From: Candidatus Daviesbacteria bacterium | GTDB lineage: Bacteria > Patescibacteriota > Microgenomatia > Daviesbacterales > UBA10151 | DNA: 32,325 nt | Assembly (NCBI GenBank): GCA_016176415.1 | Contig: JACOXH010000008.1 | Location: 1 to 32,325 of the forward strand | Direction: 5' to 3' | Part shown: in pieces, positions 21,531-28,166 of the stretch | Position numbering within the stretch: the first letter of the stretch is position 1 | Layout: each line of letters begins with the position of its first letter | The notes under the pieces: model-generated | What the model was told of the DNA's origin: nothing | The model's database searches: none | Seen by the model: only the letters and a program-made list of their open reading frames with translations | Program-made: the position numbers and the translations under genes

Positions 21531-22058
21531 ATGGCAAAAACACGAGCGCAAAAAGAAGAACAAGTTAACAAATTGACAGAAAAATTAAGCCGTGCCAAGG
21601 CTTTGGTTTTTGCAGACTATAAAGGCATGAGCATGAAGCAGTTATCAGATTTAAGAGATAAACTGCGTGAACAAAATGCAGAGTTGTCTGTAACCAAAAA
21701 TACTTTGCTTGAACGCGCCTTTCCAGCTTCCAGCTTCCAACCTCCAGCCCCTAGCTTACAAGGTCCAACTGCTACCCTATTTGCTTATGATGATGAAATT
21801 TCCCCTATCAAACTACTTGTTAAAACATTAAAAGACCTCTCTATTGGAAAAATCAAAAGTGGTTTTTTAGGGACAAATCCTTTAGATGAGGCAAAAATTA
21901 TACAACTTTCTACCCTGCCTACCAAAGATGAATTAAGAGGTAAAACAGTAGGAGTTTTGGTCGCTCCTTTGCAAGGCATACTTTCGGTTTTGCAGGGTAA
22001 TTTAAGAAATTTAGTGTACGCGCTTTCAGAAATACAAAAACAGAAGGGGGGTGTTTAA
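21531..22058 (+). CDS. rplJ: 50S ribosomal protein L10 (uL10)
   Basis: 175 aa. N-terminal rRNA-binding domain [20 protein letters not shown] with [23 protein letters not shown] and [12 protein letters not shown]-terminal helix that carries L12 dimers ([20 protein letters not shown]). Residues about 64-80 ([15 protein letters not shown]) are a Pro/Ser-rich insertion encoded by CCAGCTTCCAGCTTCCAACC-type repeats (21723-21752), where other L10 proteins have a short loop. The start follows an attenuator that also holds AGGAG. rplL follows directly. Confidence 0.95.
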   Translation: MAKTRAQKEEQVNKLTEKLSRAKALVFADYKGMSMKQLSDLRDKLREQNAELSVTKNTLLERAFPASSFQPPAPSLQGPTATLFAYDDEISPIKLLVKTLKDLSIGKIKSGFLGTNPLDEAKIIQLSTLPTKDELRGKTVGVLVAPLQGILSVLQGNLRNLVYALSEIQKQKGGV

Positions 22059-22059
22059 A

Positions 22060-22617
22060 TTGTCAGACGACACACAAGCACAAGCAGAAGAAGTGAAAAC
22101 TGAGGAAGCCCCCGTGGAGGAAGTGAAGGCTGAAGAAACACCCGCTGAAGCTCCCAAAACAGAGGAAACTCCCAAAGAATCCAAAAAAGAAAGTAAGCAA
22201 AGCTTGCGATCTAACGATCTTAAAGCGGTTTCAGCAAGCCTGGAAAAGATTATAGAACAGATTGAAAAATTATCAGTTTTAGAACTTGCTGATTTAGTTC
22301 ATGCTTTAGAAGATAAATTTGGTGTTTCCGCTTCAGCTCCTGTAGCTGTAGCAGCAGGCCCAGCAGCCTCCGGAGCAGCAAATGGCGAACCAGCAGAAGA
22401 AAAAACAACCTTCAATGTTATTTTGGCTTCAGCTGGAGCTAATAAAATTGCAGTTATTAAAGCTGTAAGAGAATTAAATCAAACTTTGGGTCTTAAAGAA
22501 GCTAAAGATTTGGTAGAAGCAGCTCCAAAACCTGTAATGGAATCAGTTAATAAACAAACCGCTGAAGAAGCTAAGACAAAATTGACAGCCGCGGGAGCCA
22601 CTGTAGAACTACAGTAA
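22060..22617 (+). CDS. rplL: 50S ribosomal protein L7/L12 (bL12) with long acidic N-terminal extension
   Basis: 185 aa from the TTG at 22060; bL12 is usually about 120-125 aa. Residues 1-60 are Glu/Pro/Ala/Lys-rich repeats ([19 protein letters not shown]). They end in [12 protein letters not shown], encoded by a palindromic repeat unit. The dimerisation domain is near 63-93 ([20 protein letters not shown]), the hinge is Ala/Gly-rich, and the C-terminal domain includes [20 protein letters not shown] and [17 protein letters not shown] is chosen because AGGGGGG lies 9 nt upstream; a GTG at 22051 is the alternative. The last 60 nt of the gene are duplicated at 22702-22761. L12 recruits translation factors to the ribosome. 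Confidence 0.94.
   Translation: MSDDTQAQAEEVKTEEAPVEEVKAEETPAEAPKTEETPKESKKESKQSLRSNDLKAVSASLEKIIEQIEKLSVLELADLVHALEDKFGVSASAPVAVAAGPAASGAANGEPAEEKTTFNVILASAGANKIAVIKAVRELNQTLGLKEAKDLVEAAPKPVMESVNKQTAEEAKTKLTAAGATVELQ
22196..22225 (+). repeat. Double-hairpin repeat unit in frame inside rplL
   Basis: AGCAAAGCTTGC then GATC-TAAC-GATC and TTAAA: the same layout as the secE-nusG units, with a different second stem and loop. It is translated as [10 protein letters not shown] at the junction between the acidic extension and the L12 dimerisation domain. Confidence 0.75.
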
Positions 22618-22761
22618 TTCCACCTTCATGTTGGGTTTGTTTGCGAGAACTTCACTACTATCAAAATCGTTGTTTTGATAGTGTTCCGTTCTCTAAAAGC
22701 TACCGCTGAAGAAGCTAAGACAAAATTGACAGCAGCAGGCGCAACAGTGGAGTTGCAGTAA
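22558..22761 (+). mobile_element. Probable remnant of an element integrated at the 3' end of rplL
   Basis: The last 60 nt of rplL (22558-22617) recur at 22702-22761. The first 32 nt (22558-22589 and 22702-22733) are identical. The remaining 28 nt differ at nine positions, all synonymous, and both copies end AAGATVELQ-stop. Between the copies are 84 nt with a nested hairpin (22645-22693: GAGAAC/GTTCTC outside, CTATCAAAA/TTTTGATAG inside) and no ORF. This is the signature of site-specific integration that restores a gene with a recoded 3' end, as with phages in icd; here only the junctions and a small core remain. No integrase is present. Gene conversion with a divergent rplL is the alternative. 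Confidence 0.6.
22702..22761 (+). pseudogene. Displaced 3' fragment of rplL
   Basis: Encodes [19 protein letters not shown]-stop, identical at protein level to the rplL C-terminus but with nine synonymous base differences in its last 28 nt. It has no start codon or upstream frame. It is probably the original gene end, cut off by the insertion. Confidence 0.75.
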
Positions 22762-22771
22762 TCCATTCGTT

Positions 22772-22833
22772 TCTCGTAGCTCGTTTACTCGTTTTCTCGA
22801 GTTTGCGAGTTACGAGCATTCGAGTTAGCGAGA
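22772..22833. repeat. Palindrome-rich TCTCG/CGAGA region
   Basis: Repeated CTCGT/ACGAG words, with outer TCTCG (22772-22776) facing CGAGA (22829-22833) and CTCGTAGCTCG facing CGAGTTACGAG inside. It can form a long imperfect hairpin just upstream of the HTH gene promoter. No T tract; possibly a further dispersed-repeat copy. Confidence 0.5.
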
Positions 22834-22839
22834 TTCCCC

Positions 22840-22869
22840 TTGACACTCTATGTTTTGTTATGATATACA
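22840..22869 (+). promoter_or_regulatory. Promoter of the small HTH gene
   Basis: TTGACA (22840-22845), an 18-nt spacer and TATACA (22864-22869). The hexamer ends 10 nt before the ATG at 22880, leaving only about 3-4 nt of leader. Confidence 0.55.
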
Positions 22870-22879
22870 TTGAATCAGA

Positions 22880-23110
22880 ATGGCTGACAAGTTATCACTC
22901 GAAAATCTCCCTGATTTACTCACAGTTAAAGAAGTTGCAGAAGTTTTACGCGTCTCCCCCTTAACTATCAAACGCTGGGGCAAAAGAGGTAAACTACCTG
23001 CTATCAGGATCAACTCCAGAGGAGACCGCAGGTACAAAAAAGAGGCAGTTTTGTGGTTATTGGGAATAACACAAAAATCCGCTTCAGTTGAACCTGTAAC
23101 CTCTTATTAG
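22880..23110 (+). CDS. Small excisionase/MerR-type HTH DNA-binding protein
   Basis: 76 aa. LLTVKEVAEVLRVSPLTIKR followed by WGKRGKLPAIRI and GDRRYKKEAVLWLL is the winged-helix 'DNA-binding domain, excisionase family' pattern. The domain fills residues 12-65, with a short polar tail. It could be a transcription regulator (BldC-like) or a recombination directionality factor. Its place just outside the rplL 3' duplication makes the second option worth noting, but no integrase is nearby. Confidence 0.8.
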   Translation: MADKLSLENLPDLLTVKEVAEVLRVSPLTIKRWGKRGKLPAIRINSRGDRRYKKEAVLWLLGITQKSASVEPVTSY

Positions 23111-23160
23111 GCTATTTTTAGCACTGTACTCTTCTTAATTGCTAAATGGGGTTGAATATG

Positions 23161-23859
23161 TTATCCGGACGCCAAAAACCATAAATACTTTATCAGGGAA
23201 ACTTGTCTTTTTATCCTCCATGGTTCCAGTATCAATCTGAATAACCATTCCAGCCCTAAACTCCTTAAAACCTTGGGGGGGCGCAATACTTTACCTGATA
23301 AATAATCAAAAGAACCACCTACTCCCATTATTACATGGGCTGGTATTTTATTCAAATTTTTAGCAATCCATTTTTCCTGCTTTTGGTGACCAAAAGCTAC
23401 AAACAATAAATCACAGGGTGGCAAAGAGTTGTCACCTATTCTCATATTGCCATCCTTATCCACCTCTCCACCAGACTCCGCAAAAACAACCTTAAGTCCA
23501 GGATACTTTTTCTTTAAGCGCTCTGCGCATTTTTCTGCTACCCCTTCCCTGCCTCCCAAAAAGCTTGTTGTAAAGCCTTTTTCTGTAGCCGCTTTTACCA
23601 ACTGTTCCATAAAATCAACTCCTGCAAAAGTATTTTTAACTTTTCCTGACAACTTTAACCCCACCCCGTCAGGAATAGATAAATCTGCACTATTTAACAC
23701 CTCTTTAAAAATTTCATCTTTTTGCGCTGCCACAATCATTTCAGGATTAGGGGTAACAATATAGTGCTTCCCCGGGCTCCAAACCCATTTTTCCACAACC
23801 ATTAAGGCTTCCGGCATACTTATATCATCAATTTTGACTCCCAAAACTTGTACTTTCAT
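23161..23859 (-). CDS. WecG/TagA/CpsF family glycosyltransferase (GT26)
   Basis: 232 aa. Family hallmarks: YIVTPNPEMIVAAQKD near 40, ADLSIPDGVGLKLS near 65-78 (catalytic Asp), FLGGREGVAEKCAERLKKKYP, and LFVAFGHQKQEKWIAKNLN with HVIMGVGGSFDYLSGK. It transfers N-acetylmannosamine or a related sugar onto a lipid-linked disaccharide for wall or capsule polymers. The first ATG (23877) lies in a dispersed repeat; the ATG at 23859 is preferred, with AGGAAA 8 nt upstream. A GT4 gene precedes it on the same strand, separated by the inverted repeat. Confidence 0.88.
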   Translation of the reverse strand: MKVQVLGVKIDDISMPEALMVVEKWVWSPGKHYIVTPNPEMIVAAQKDEIFKEVLNSADLSIPDGVGLKLSGKVKNTFAGVDFMEQLVKAATEKGFTTSFLGGREGVAEKCAERLKKKYPGLKVVFAESGGEVDKDGNMRIGDNSLPPCDLLFVAFGHQKQEKWIAKNLNKIPAHVIMGVGGSFDYLSGKVLRPPKVLRSLGLEWLFRLILEPWRIKRQVSLIKYLWFLASG

Positions 23860-23867
23860 AGATTTAT

Positions 23868-24001
23868 TTCCTGTCATTCTGAACGTAGTGAAGAATCTCT
23901 AAGAACTTGCTCACAAGTTCGCAAAACCTTGCGACGCAAGCGTCTTAGATTAATTCTAGAACCAGTCTAGAGATCCTTCGGCTAGTCGCCTCAGGATGAC
24001 A
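23868..24001. repeat. Dispersed inverted repeat between two glycosyltransferase genes
   Basis: The left arm CTGTCATTCTGAACG...GAAGAATCTCT (23870-23900) faces the right arm ...AGAGATCCTTCGG...CCTCAGGATGACA (23969-24001). Between them are further inverted words (GAACTTGC/GCAAGTTC-like and TCTAGA). It is the third and longest copy of the family. The right arm supplies the last two codons and the TGA stop of the GT4 gene; the left arm covers an alternative start of the GT26 gene. Confidence 0.7.
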
Positions 24002-25121
24002 ACAACACTTCTAATGTTTCTTCAGCGCATTTCTCCCAACTAAACCTTTTTATATTCTCAAACCCCGCTTCTATTAACTTTCCCCTTACCCCTTTACGCT
24101 TTACCCTTTCAATACCTTTAACTATATCATCAATACTGTAAGGATCTACATATACTGCTCCTTTGCCTGCTACTTCAGGCAGGCTGGAGCTACTGGAAGT
24201 TAATACCGGACAGCCACAAGCTTGAGCTTCCAAAACAGGCAAGCCAAATCCTTCAAAAAGTGACGGAAAAGTAAAAGCCAGCGCGCCTGAATATAAAACA
24301 GGCAGATCTTCTTCAGACACGAATCCCAAAAATTTTACTCTCTCCTCTATTCCCAGCTGTTTAGGCAGCTTGTAAATCTTATCAGAAAGCCATCCTTTCT
24401 GACCAGCAATCACCAGCTTGATCACACCTCCGAGGTGAGCGTAAGTATCAGACTGGATCGCACCTCGGAGGTGAAGCACAAAAGCTTTTATCAGCCTTTC
24501 TAAATTTTTCCTTGGCTGAACAGTTCCTACAAACAAAAAATATTCTCCAATTTTTAATCCATACTGTCTCAAACTATTAACTAATACATCATCTTTGACT
24601 GGTTTAAACAAATTTTTGTCATAACCTTCATAAACCACAGTGATTTTATCAGGATTTATCCCCACCCTTTGAACCAAATCGTCTTTTGTAGCTTTGGACA
24701 CAGCAATTAATCTGTCAGCAGTTTTAAGTTGATACTTTTGCATCAGACTCAAATAAAGCCTTTGTTTAACCTGGTGCATAGAAGGGAGATACTCTGATCC
24801 TAAATCGTGAACAGTCACTACTGTTTTTAATCCGGGCCGCCGGAAAAGAGGTAAAGTATGAGCAGGTACAAACAAAACATCCAGACTGTCTTTAAAAGTT
24901 TGTAAAGCCAAACCGCCTTGTGTCCATAACCTTGGCCAGTTAATTATCTTAAGGTGAAAGTTTTGTGGCCACTTTTCTGTTTGTCCTCCTGAACGAAGGT
25001 AAACAATATACTGATTCTTTTGATCAATTTGAGCTAAAGCTTTAAGAAGTTGATAAGAGTAATTTTCTGTACCTGTTCTGCCACTAACAAAAGCCCTTGA
25101 ACCATCAAAACCAATCGTCAT
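23991..25121 (-). CDS. GT4-family glycosyltransferase
   Basis: 376 aa, GT-B fold. N-terminal MTIGFDGSRAFVSGRTGTEN with a glycine-rich acceptor loop and TVVTVHDLGSEYLPSMH; C-terminal donor-binding domain with FLFVGTVQPRKNLERLIKAF, VKFLGFVSEEDLPVLYSGAL and the E-x7-E motif FEGFGLPVLEAQACG, typical of mannosyl- or other NDP-sugar transferases. The frame is open to 25199, but the ATG at 25121 fits the family and avoids overlap with mreB. Residues about 218-235 (HLRGAIQSDTYAHLGGV) are an insertion encoded by two 13-nt palindromes. The stop codon comes from a dispersed repeat. Confidence 0.88.
   Translation of the reverse strand: MTIGFDGSRAFVSGRTGTENYSYQLLKALAQIDQKNQYIVYLRSGGQTEKWPQNFHLKIINWPRLWTQGGLALQTFKDSLDVLFVPAHTLPLFRRPGLKTVVTVHDLGSEYLPSMHQVKQRLYLSLMQKYQLKTADRLIAVSKATKDDLVQRVGINPDKITVVYEGYDKNLFKPVKDDVLVNSLRQYGLKIGEYFLFVGTVQPRKNLERLIKAFVLHLRGAIQSDTYAHLGGVIKLVIAGQKGWLSDKIYKLPKQLGIEERVKFLGFVSEEDLPVLYSGALAFTFPSLFEGFGLPVLEAQACGCPVLTSSSSSLPEVAGKGAVYVDPYSIDDIVKGIERVKRKGVRGKLIEAGFENIKRFSWEKCAEETLEVLLSS
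24425..24473. repeat. Paired 13-nt palindromes inserted in the GT4 gene
   Basis: CACCTCCGAGGTG (24425-24437) and CACCTCGGAGGTG (24461-24473), each a perfect 6-bp hairpin, in direct orientation with similar flanks (ATCA/ATCG before, A after). They encode HLRGAI and HLGGVI on the minus strand, in a surface loop of the donor domain. Confidence 0.7.
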
Positions 25122-25128
25122 ACCAATA

Positions 25129-26145
25129 TTATCGCCTGCTGACAGACCGTTTGTACAGATCAAGGTTTTCCAAAGCCAATCCCGTACCCAAAGCCACACA
25201 GAGCAAAGGATCTTCTGCCAATGCTGCAGGCACTCCCAAAGAATCTGTTAAAGATTTATCTAAATTACGAAGAAGCGAGGTTCCCCCGCTCATCACAATG
25301 CCTTTATCAATAATATCTGAAGCCAACTCCGGAGGAACCTGTTCCAGTACTCCTTTGGCTGCAGAGATAATTTTATTTACCACATCAGCAATAGCTTCGG
25401 TTACCTCATCAGATGTAACTTCAACAGTCCGCGGCAACCCGGAAAATGCATCCCTGCCCCTTACTTCCATTTTTTGCGCCTCGCCGGGTTTAAGCTTAGT
25501 GGCAGAACCGATCCTGATCTTAACTTCTTCTGCCATTCTTTCACCAATAATCAGATTGTGTTTTTTACGGATATAGCTTTGAATCGCCTCATCAATCCTG
25601 TTGCCTCCTACCCTTACTGATGAGTGCACCACTACCCCGCCAAGGCATACCACAGCAGCTTCAGTAGTCCCTCCGCCAATATCTACAATCATATTACCTG
25701 AAGGATTAGCAATAGGGATTTTGGCTCCGATTGCTGCAGCCAAAGGCTCATCAATTAAAAAAGCAGTTCTGGCTCCTGCTGACAAAGTAGCATCCAAAAT
25801 AGCCCTTTTTTCTACAGAAGTAACCCCTGCAGGGGCGCACACCATCACTTCGGGTTTAAAAATTCTGCTGGAACCACAAACTTTATCCAAAAAGTAGCGG
25901 ATCATGGCTTCAGTGATGACATAATCGGCAATTACGCCGTTTCTCATCGGCCGGGAAGCAGTAATATTACCGGGAGTCCTGCCCAACATCTCTTTAGCCT
26001 CATTACCCACAGCCAAAACCTTGTGGTCATCAGTAGTAACTGCCACTACAGTTGGCTCGTTTAAAACAATACCCGTACCTGCCAAATAAACCAGTGAGTT
26101 AGCAGTACCAAGATCAATTCCCACTCTTTTGGAAAAGTTAAACAT
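25129..26145 (-). CDS. mreB: Rod shape-determining protein MreB
   Basis: 338 aa, full length. Actin-fold nucleotide-binding motifs: phosphate 1 KRVGIDLGTANSLVYLAG, phosphate 2 MIVDIGGGTTEAAVV, and the adenosine motif GIVMSGGTSLLRNLD, with the MreB-specific IDEPLAAAIGAKIPI. It forms membrane-associated filaments that guide lateral wall synthesis. No mreC, mreD or rodA is adjacent. TATAGT ends 8 nt before the ATG. The GT4 gene starts 7 nt after its stop, so the two are probably co-transcribed. Confidence 0.97.
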   Translation of the reverse strand: MFNFSKRVGIDLGTANSLVYLAGTGIVLNEPTVVAVTTDDHKVLAVGNEAKEMLGRTPGNITASRPMRNGVIADYVITEAMIRYFLDKVCGSSRIFKPEVMVCAPAGVTSVEKRAILDATLSAGARTAFLIDEPLAAAIGAKIPIANPSGNMIVDIGGGTTEAAVVCLGGVVVHSSVRVGGNRIDEAIQSYIRKKHNLIIGERMAEEVKIRIGSATKLKPGEAQKMEVRGRDAFSGLPRTVEVTSDEVTEAIADVVNKIISAAKGVLEQVPPELASDIIDKGIVMSGGTSLLRNLDKSLTDSLGVPAALAEDPLLCVALGTGLALENLDLYKRSVSRR

Positions 26146-26153
26146 CCGGAAGT

Positions 26154-26159
26154 ACTATA
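26154..26159 (-). promoter_or_regulatory. -10 box of mreB
   Basis: TATAGT on the minus strand, 8 nt before the ATG at 26145. No clear -35. Confidence 0.45.
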
Positions 26160-26202
26160 CCTTACCTTTAACTGGGTCACAAGATATACTAAATGGATCA
26201 GA

Positions 26203-27324
26203 CTACTTAAGATTTATTCCGTACAAGTTTGGTTCTGAGGCTGTGGGAGTTGGGAAAGAAGTAATAATTGCTAGTCTTGATGAATCCAGCCAGGGAAAAA
26301 CAAAGTTATCCTGGAAGCTGCCTGCATATATTACAGCTTTATTTGTACCGTCAAAATCAACTATCGAGATAGTTTGATCCTCTACCAGAATTATATGTCT
26401 TGAATCGGGCAGCCAAACATGAGACCTTGCTGCAGGCAGAGGATATTCTTTTCTTTCATCAATATCATAAACTTTAAAATCCTCTATTACTTTTCCTTTA
26501 TCTTTGTCAGTCAGCTTCTCTTTTCTGGCCATAAATTTAGTTCCGTCAGGTGACCAGCGCACAGTGGCTGAAGCAGAAGCAATCCTCCGTAAGTTTGTAT
26601 CTTTAATTGCCAGAATTAAAGATTCATCCTGACTTCGCGCATCTTCTTCCCAGTCTTTAACTGTAATATCCAGCATTGGAGTAATATCACGCGGATCTGT
26701 GTTTAATTTTTCAGCATCCAAAAGATAATTATTTGCGCCTACTTTAGCAATTATCTGTTTTGAATCAGCAGACCACTGCAGGGTAGCTTTGGAAAAATCT
26801 ATAAACTGACTTTGGGCAATTTGATGCGGTTCTGCTGAACGGGCAAAAGAGATGGGCTGGCTGCGGCTTTGCGTCCAGATCCAAATCCCTGCTTTTTTGG
26901 CAGGCATAGGCACAATGTAGGCTAATTTACTGTTATCAGGACTCAAAACCGGAGCAGTAATTCCGCTAAAGGTCAAAGGATATATTGTAGGGATAGCCGG
27001 AAAAAGCCGAACTTTAATATCTGTAACTAAACCCTCTTTTATGGTAATTTTCCTCTCCCATGGGATCAACCCTTCTTTGACTATTTTAACAGTGTAATCT
27101 TTGGGAGCAAGTGAAGCTATGGTAGTATTGGTGGCAGTAGTTAAGTGTCCGTCAATAAAAACTGAAGCCGCATCAGGTTCGCTCGTTATAGTTAAGATCC
27201 CGGTCCCTACTATCCTTTTTTCTTTGGTGGAAAAAGTATAACCTTTGGCTAAAAATATGGCTAAAGCACCGATAACTGCTATCAGCACTAAAGTTAAAAT
27301 TGTAAAAAGAAAACGCTTGCTCAT
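26203..27324 (-). CDS. Membrane-anchored PEGA and beta-propeller protein
   Basis: 373 aa. N-terminal membrane segment at 5-28 (FLFTILTLVLIAVIGALAIF). PEGA domain at about 40-112: LTITSEPDAASVFIDGHLTT, LAPKDYTVKIVKEGLIPWER. After that, TolB/WD40-like propeller blades with Ser-Pro-Asp/Ser-Ala-Asp turns (APVLSPDNSKLAYIV, LQWSADSKQIIAKV, VRWSPDGTKFMARKE, HVWLPDSRHIILVE). PEGA is an extracellular surface domain; the propeller suggests protein or glycan binding. A TAAAAT box ends 6 nt before the ATG. Confidence 0.82.
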   Translation of the reverse strand: MSKRFLFTILTLVLIAVIGALAIFLAKGYTFSTKEKRIVGTGILTITSEPDAASVFIDGHLTTATNTTIASLAPKDYTVKIVKEGLIPWERKITIKEGLVTDIKVRLFPAIPTIYPLTFSGITAPVLSPDNSKLAYIVPMPAKKAGIWIWTQSRSQPISFARSAEPHQIAQSQFIDFSKATLQWSADSKQIIAKVGANNYLLDAEKLNTDPRDITPMLDITVKDWEEDARSQDESLILAIKDTNLRRIASASATVRWSPDGTKFMARKEKLTDKDKGKVIEDFKVYDIDERKEYPLPAARSHVWLPDSRHIILVEDQTISIVDFDGTNKAVIYAGSFQDNFVFPWLDSSRLAIITSFPTPTASEPNLYGINLK

Positions 27325-27330
27325 CTTTTC

Positions 27331-27339
27331 ATTTTAGCA
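27331..27339 (-). promoter_or_regulatory. Extended -10 promoter of the PEGA gene
   Basis: TGcTAAAAT on the minus strand; the hexamer (27336-27331) ends 6 nt before the ATG at 27324. Confidence 0.5.
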
Positions 27340-27342
27340 TTT

Positions 27343-27381
27343 AAAGTTACTTAAGTCACTTAGGTTACTTAAGTTACTTAT
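27343..27381. repeat. Tandem 9-nt CTTAAGTNA repeat between PEGA and sortase genes
   Basis: GTTACTTAAGTCACTTAGGT followed by TACTTAAGTTACTTA: about four 9-nt periods. The sortase TAA stop lies inside it. It is upstream of the PEGA promoter and would provide its -35 region. Confidence 0.7.
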
Positions 27382-28079
27382 GAACTCACTAATCTAGCTC
27401 TGACAATCAACCTTCTTAGCAGTGTACCGGGCGGATCGCAAGTTTGCAGAGTTAAAACAGGAGCATCGTATTTATTGGTCAGATATGAAATATCAGTGGG
27501 ACTGACAATTGTTTTATCAAATACCACATAATCATATCTTCTGTTCTGGTAGAAAATAATTATTTTATCTCCCGGTTCAAGCTCTCTTAAAAGAAAAAAT
27601 ACAGCATTGTAACGGACAATATTCCAGGGAGCATCTGTAGAGTGAGAAAAAAGGTATAAATTACCGGGTTGTCCGGGCAAAGTTGAACCTGCAGCTGCTG
27701 CTACCCCCTCTTTTAGGGCAGTCAAATACTCCCTTTCGTTGGCAGGATTAACGTCAGGGACAATTTTGGCATTGGCATTAATTTTTTCAATTACAATGCC
27801 ATAGTCTGTAGAAGCAGGAATAATAGAGTTTTCTGAAGCAGTAACATTACTAAAATCAACCGGTGCGCCCTGTCCGTTATCCTGAGGGGGTGCAGCAGGT
27901 TGGGCAGGAGTTACTATATTAGGTACAGTTCTTTTAACCCCTTTAAGTTTATCTATTCTGTAACTGGCCTCTGTTTGCACTACCGGTCCCAGCATAAAAA
28001 CAATGCTGGACAAGCCCAGCAAAAATACAAAGTAACCTAAAAAACGGATCAAAAGTATTATTTTAAAACGCTTAGTCAT
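27378..28079 (-). CDS. Sortase
   Basis: 233 aa from the ATG at 28079. Membrane anchor at about 8-32, a Pro/Gln linker, and a sortase domain at 90-233: catalytic His146 (LYLFSHSTD), Cys214 (TLQTCDPPGTLLRR) and Arg222/223 or 227. TLQTC is the family's TLxTC active-site strand. It joins exported proteins carrying a sorting signal to the surface, or cleaves them; no LPxTG-like protein is evident here. The longer frame to 28106 runs into tRNA-Arg, so the ATG at 28079 is used. It lies 6 nt after the tRNA 3' end with no promoter between, so it is likely co-transcribed with the tRNA. Confidence 0.9.
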   Translation of the reverse strand: MTKRFKIILLIRFLGYFVFLLGLSSIVFMLGPVVQTEASYRIDKLKGVKRTVPNIVTPAQPAAPPQDNGQGAPVDFSNVTASENSIIPASTDYGIVIEKINANAKIVPDVNPANEREYLTALKEGVAAAAGSTLPGQPGNLYLFSHSTDAPWNIVRYNAVFFLLRELEPGDKIIIFYQNRRYDYVVFDKTIVSPTDISYLTNKYDAPVLTLQTCDPPGTLLRRLIVRARLVSS

Positions 28080-28085
28080 TCTAAG

Positions 28086-28158
28086 TACCCCTGGAGGGAA
28101 TTGCACCCCCGGCCAACCCCTTAGGACGGGGCTGCTCTATCTACTGAGCTACAGGGGC
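28086..28158 (-). tRNA. tRNA-Arg (CCT)
   Basis: Acceptor GCCCCTG/CAGGGGT (first pair G-T), D stem GCTC/GAGC, anticodon loop GTCCTAA (anticodon CCT), discriminator A, no encoded CCA. The T loop is TGCAATT: G replaces the nearly universal U at position 55, so the usual T-loop/D-loop contact may be altered. It reads AGG. The flanking genes are on the same strand with 6-9 nt gaps. Confidence 0.9.
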
Positions 28159-28166
28159 AAGCTGTA

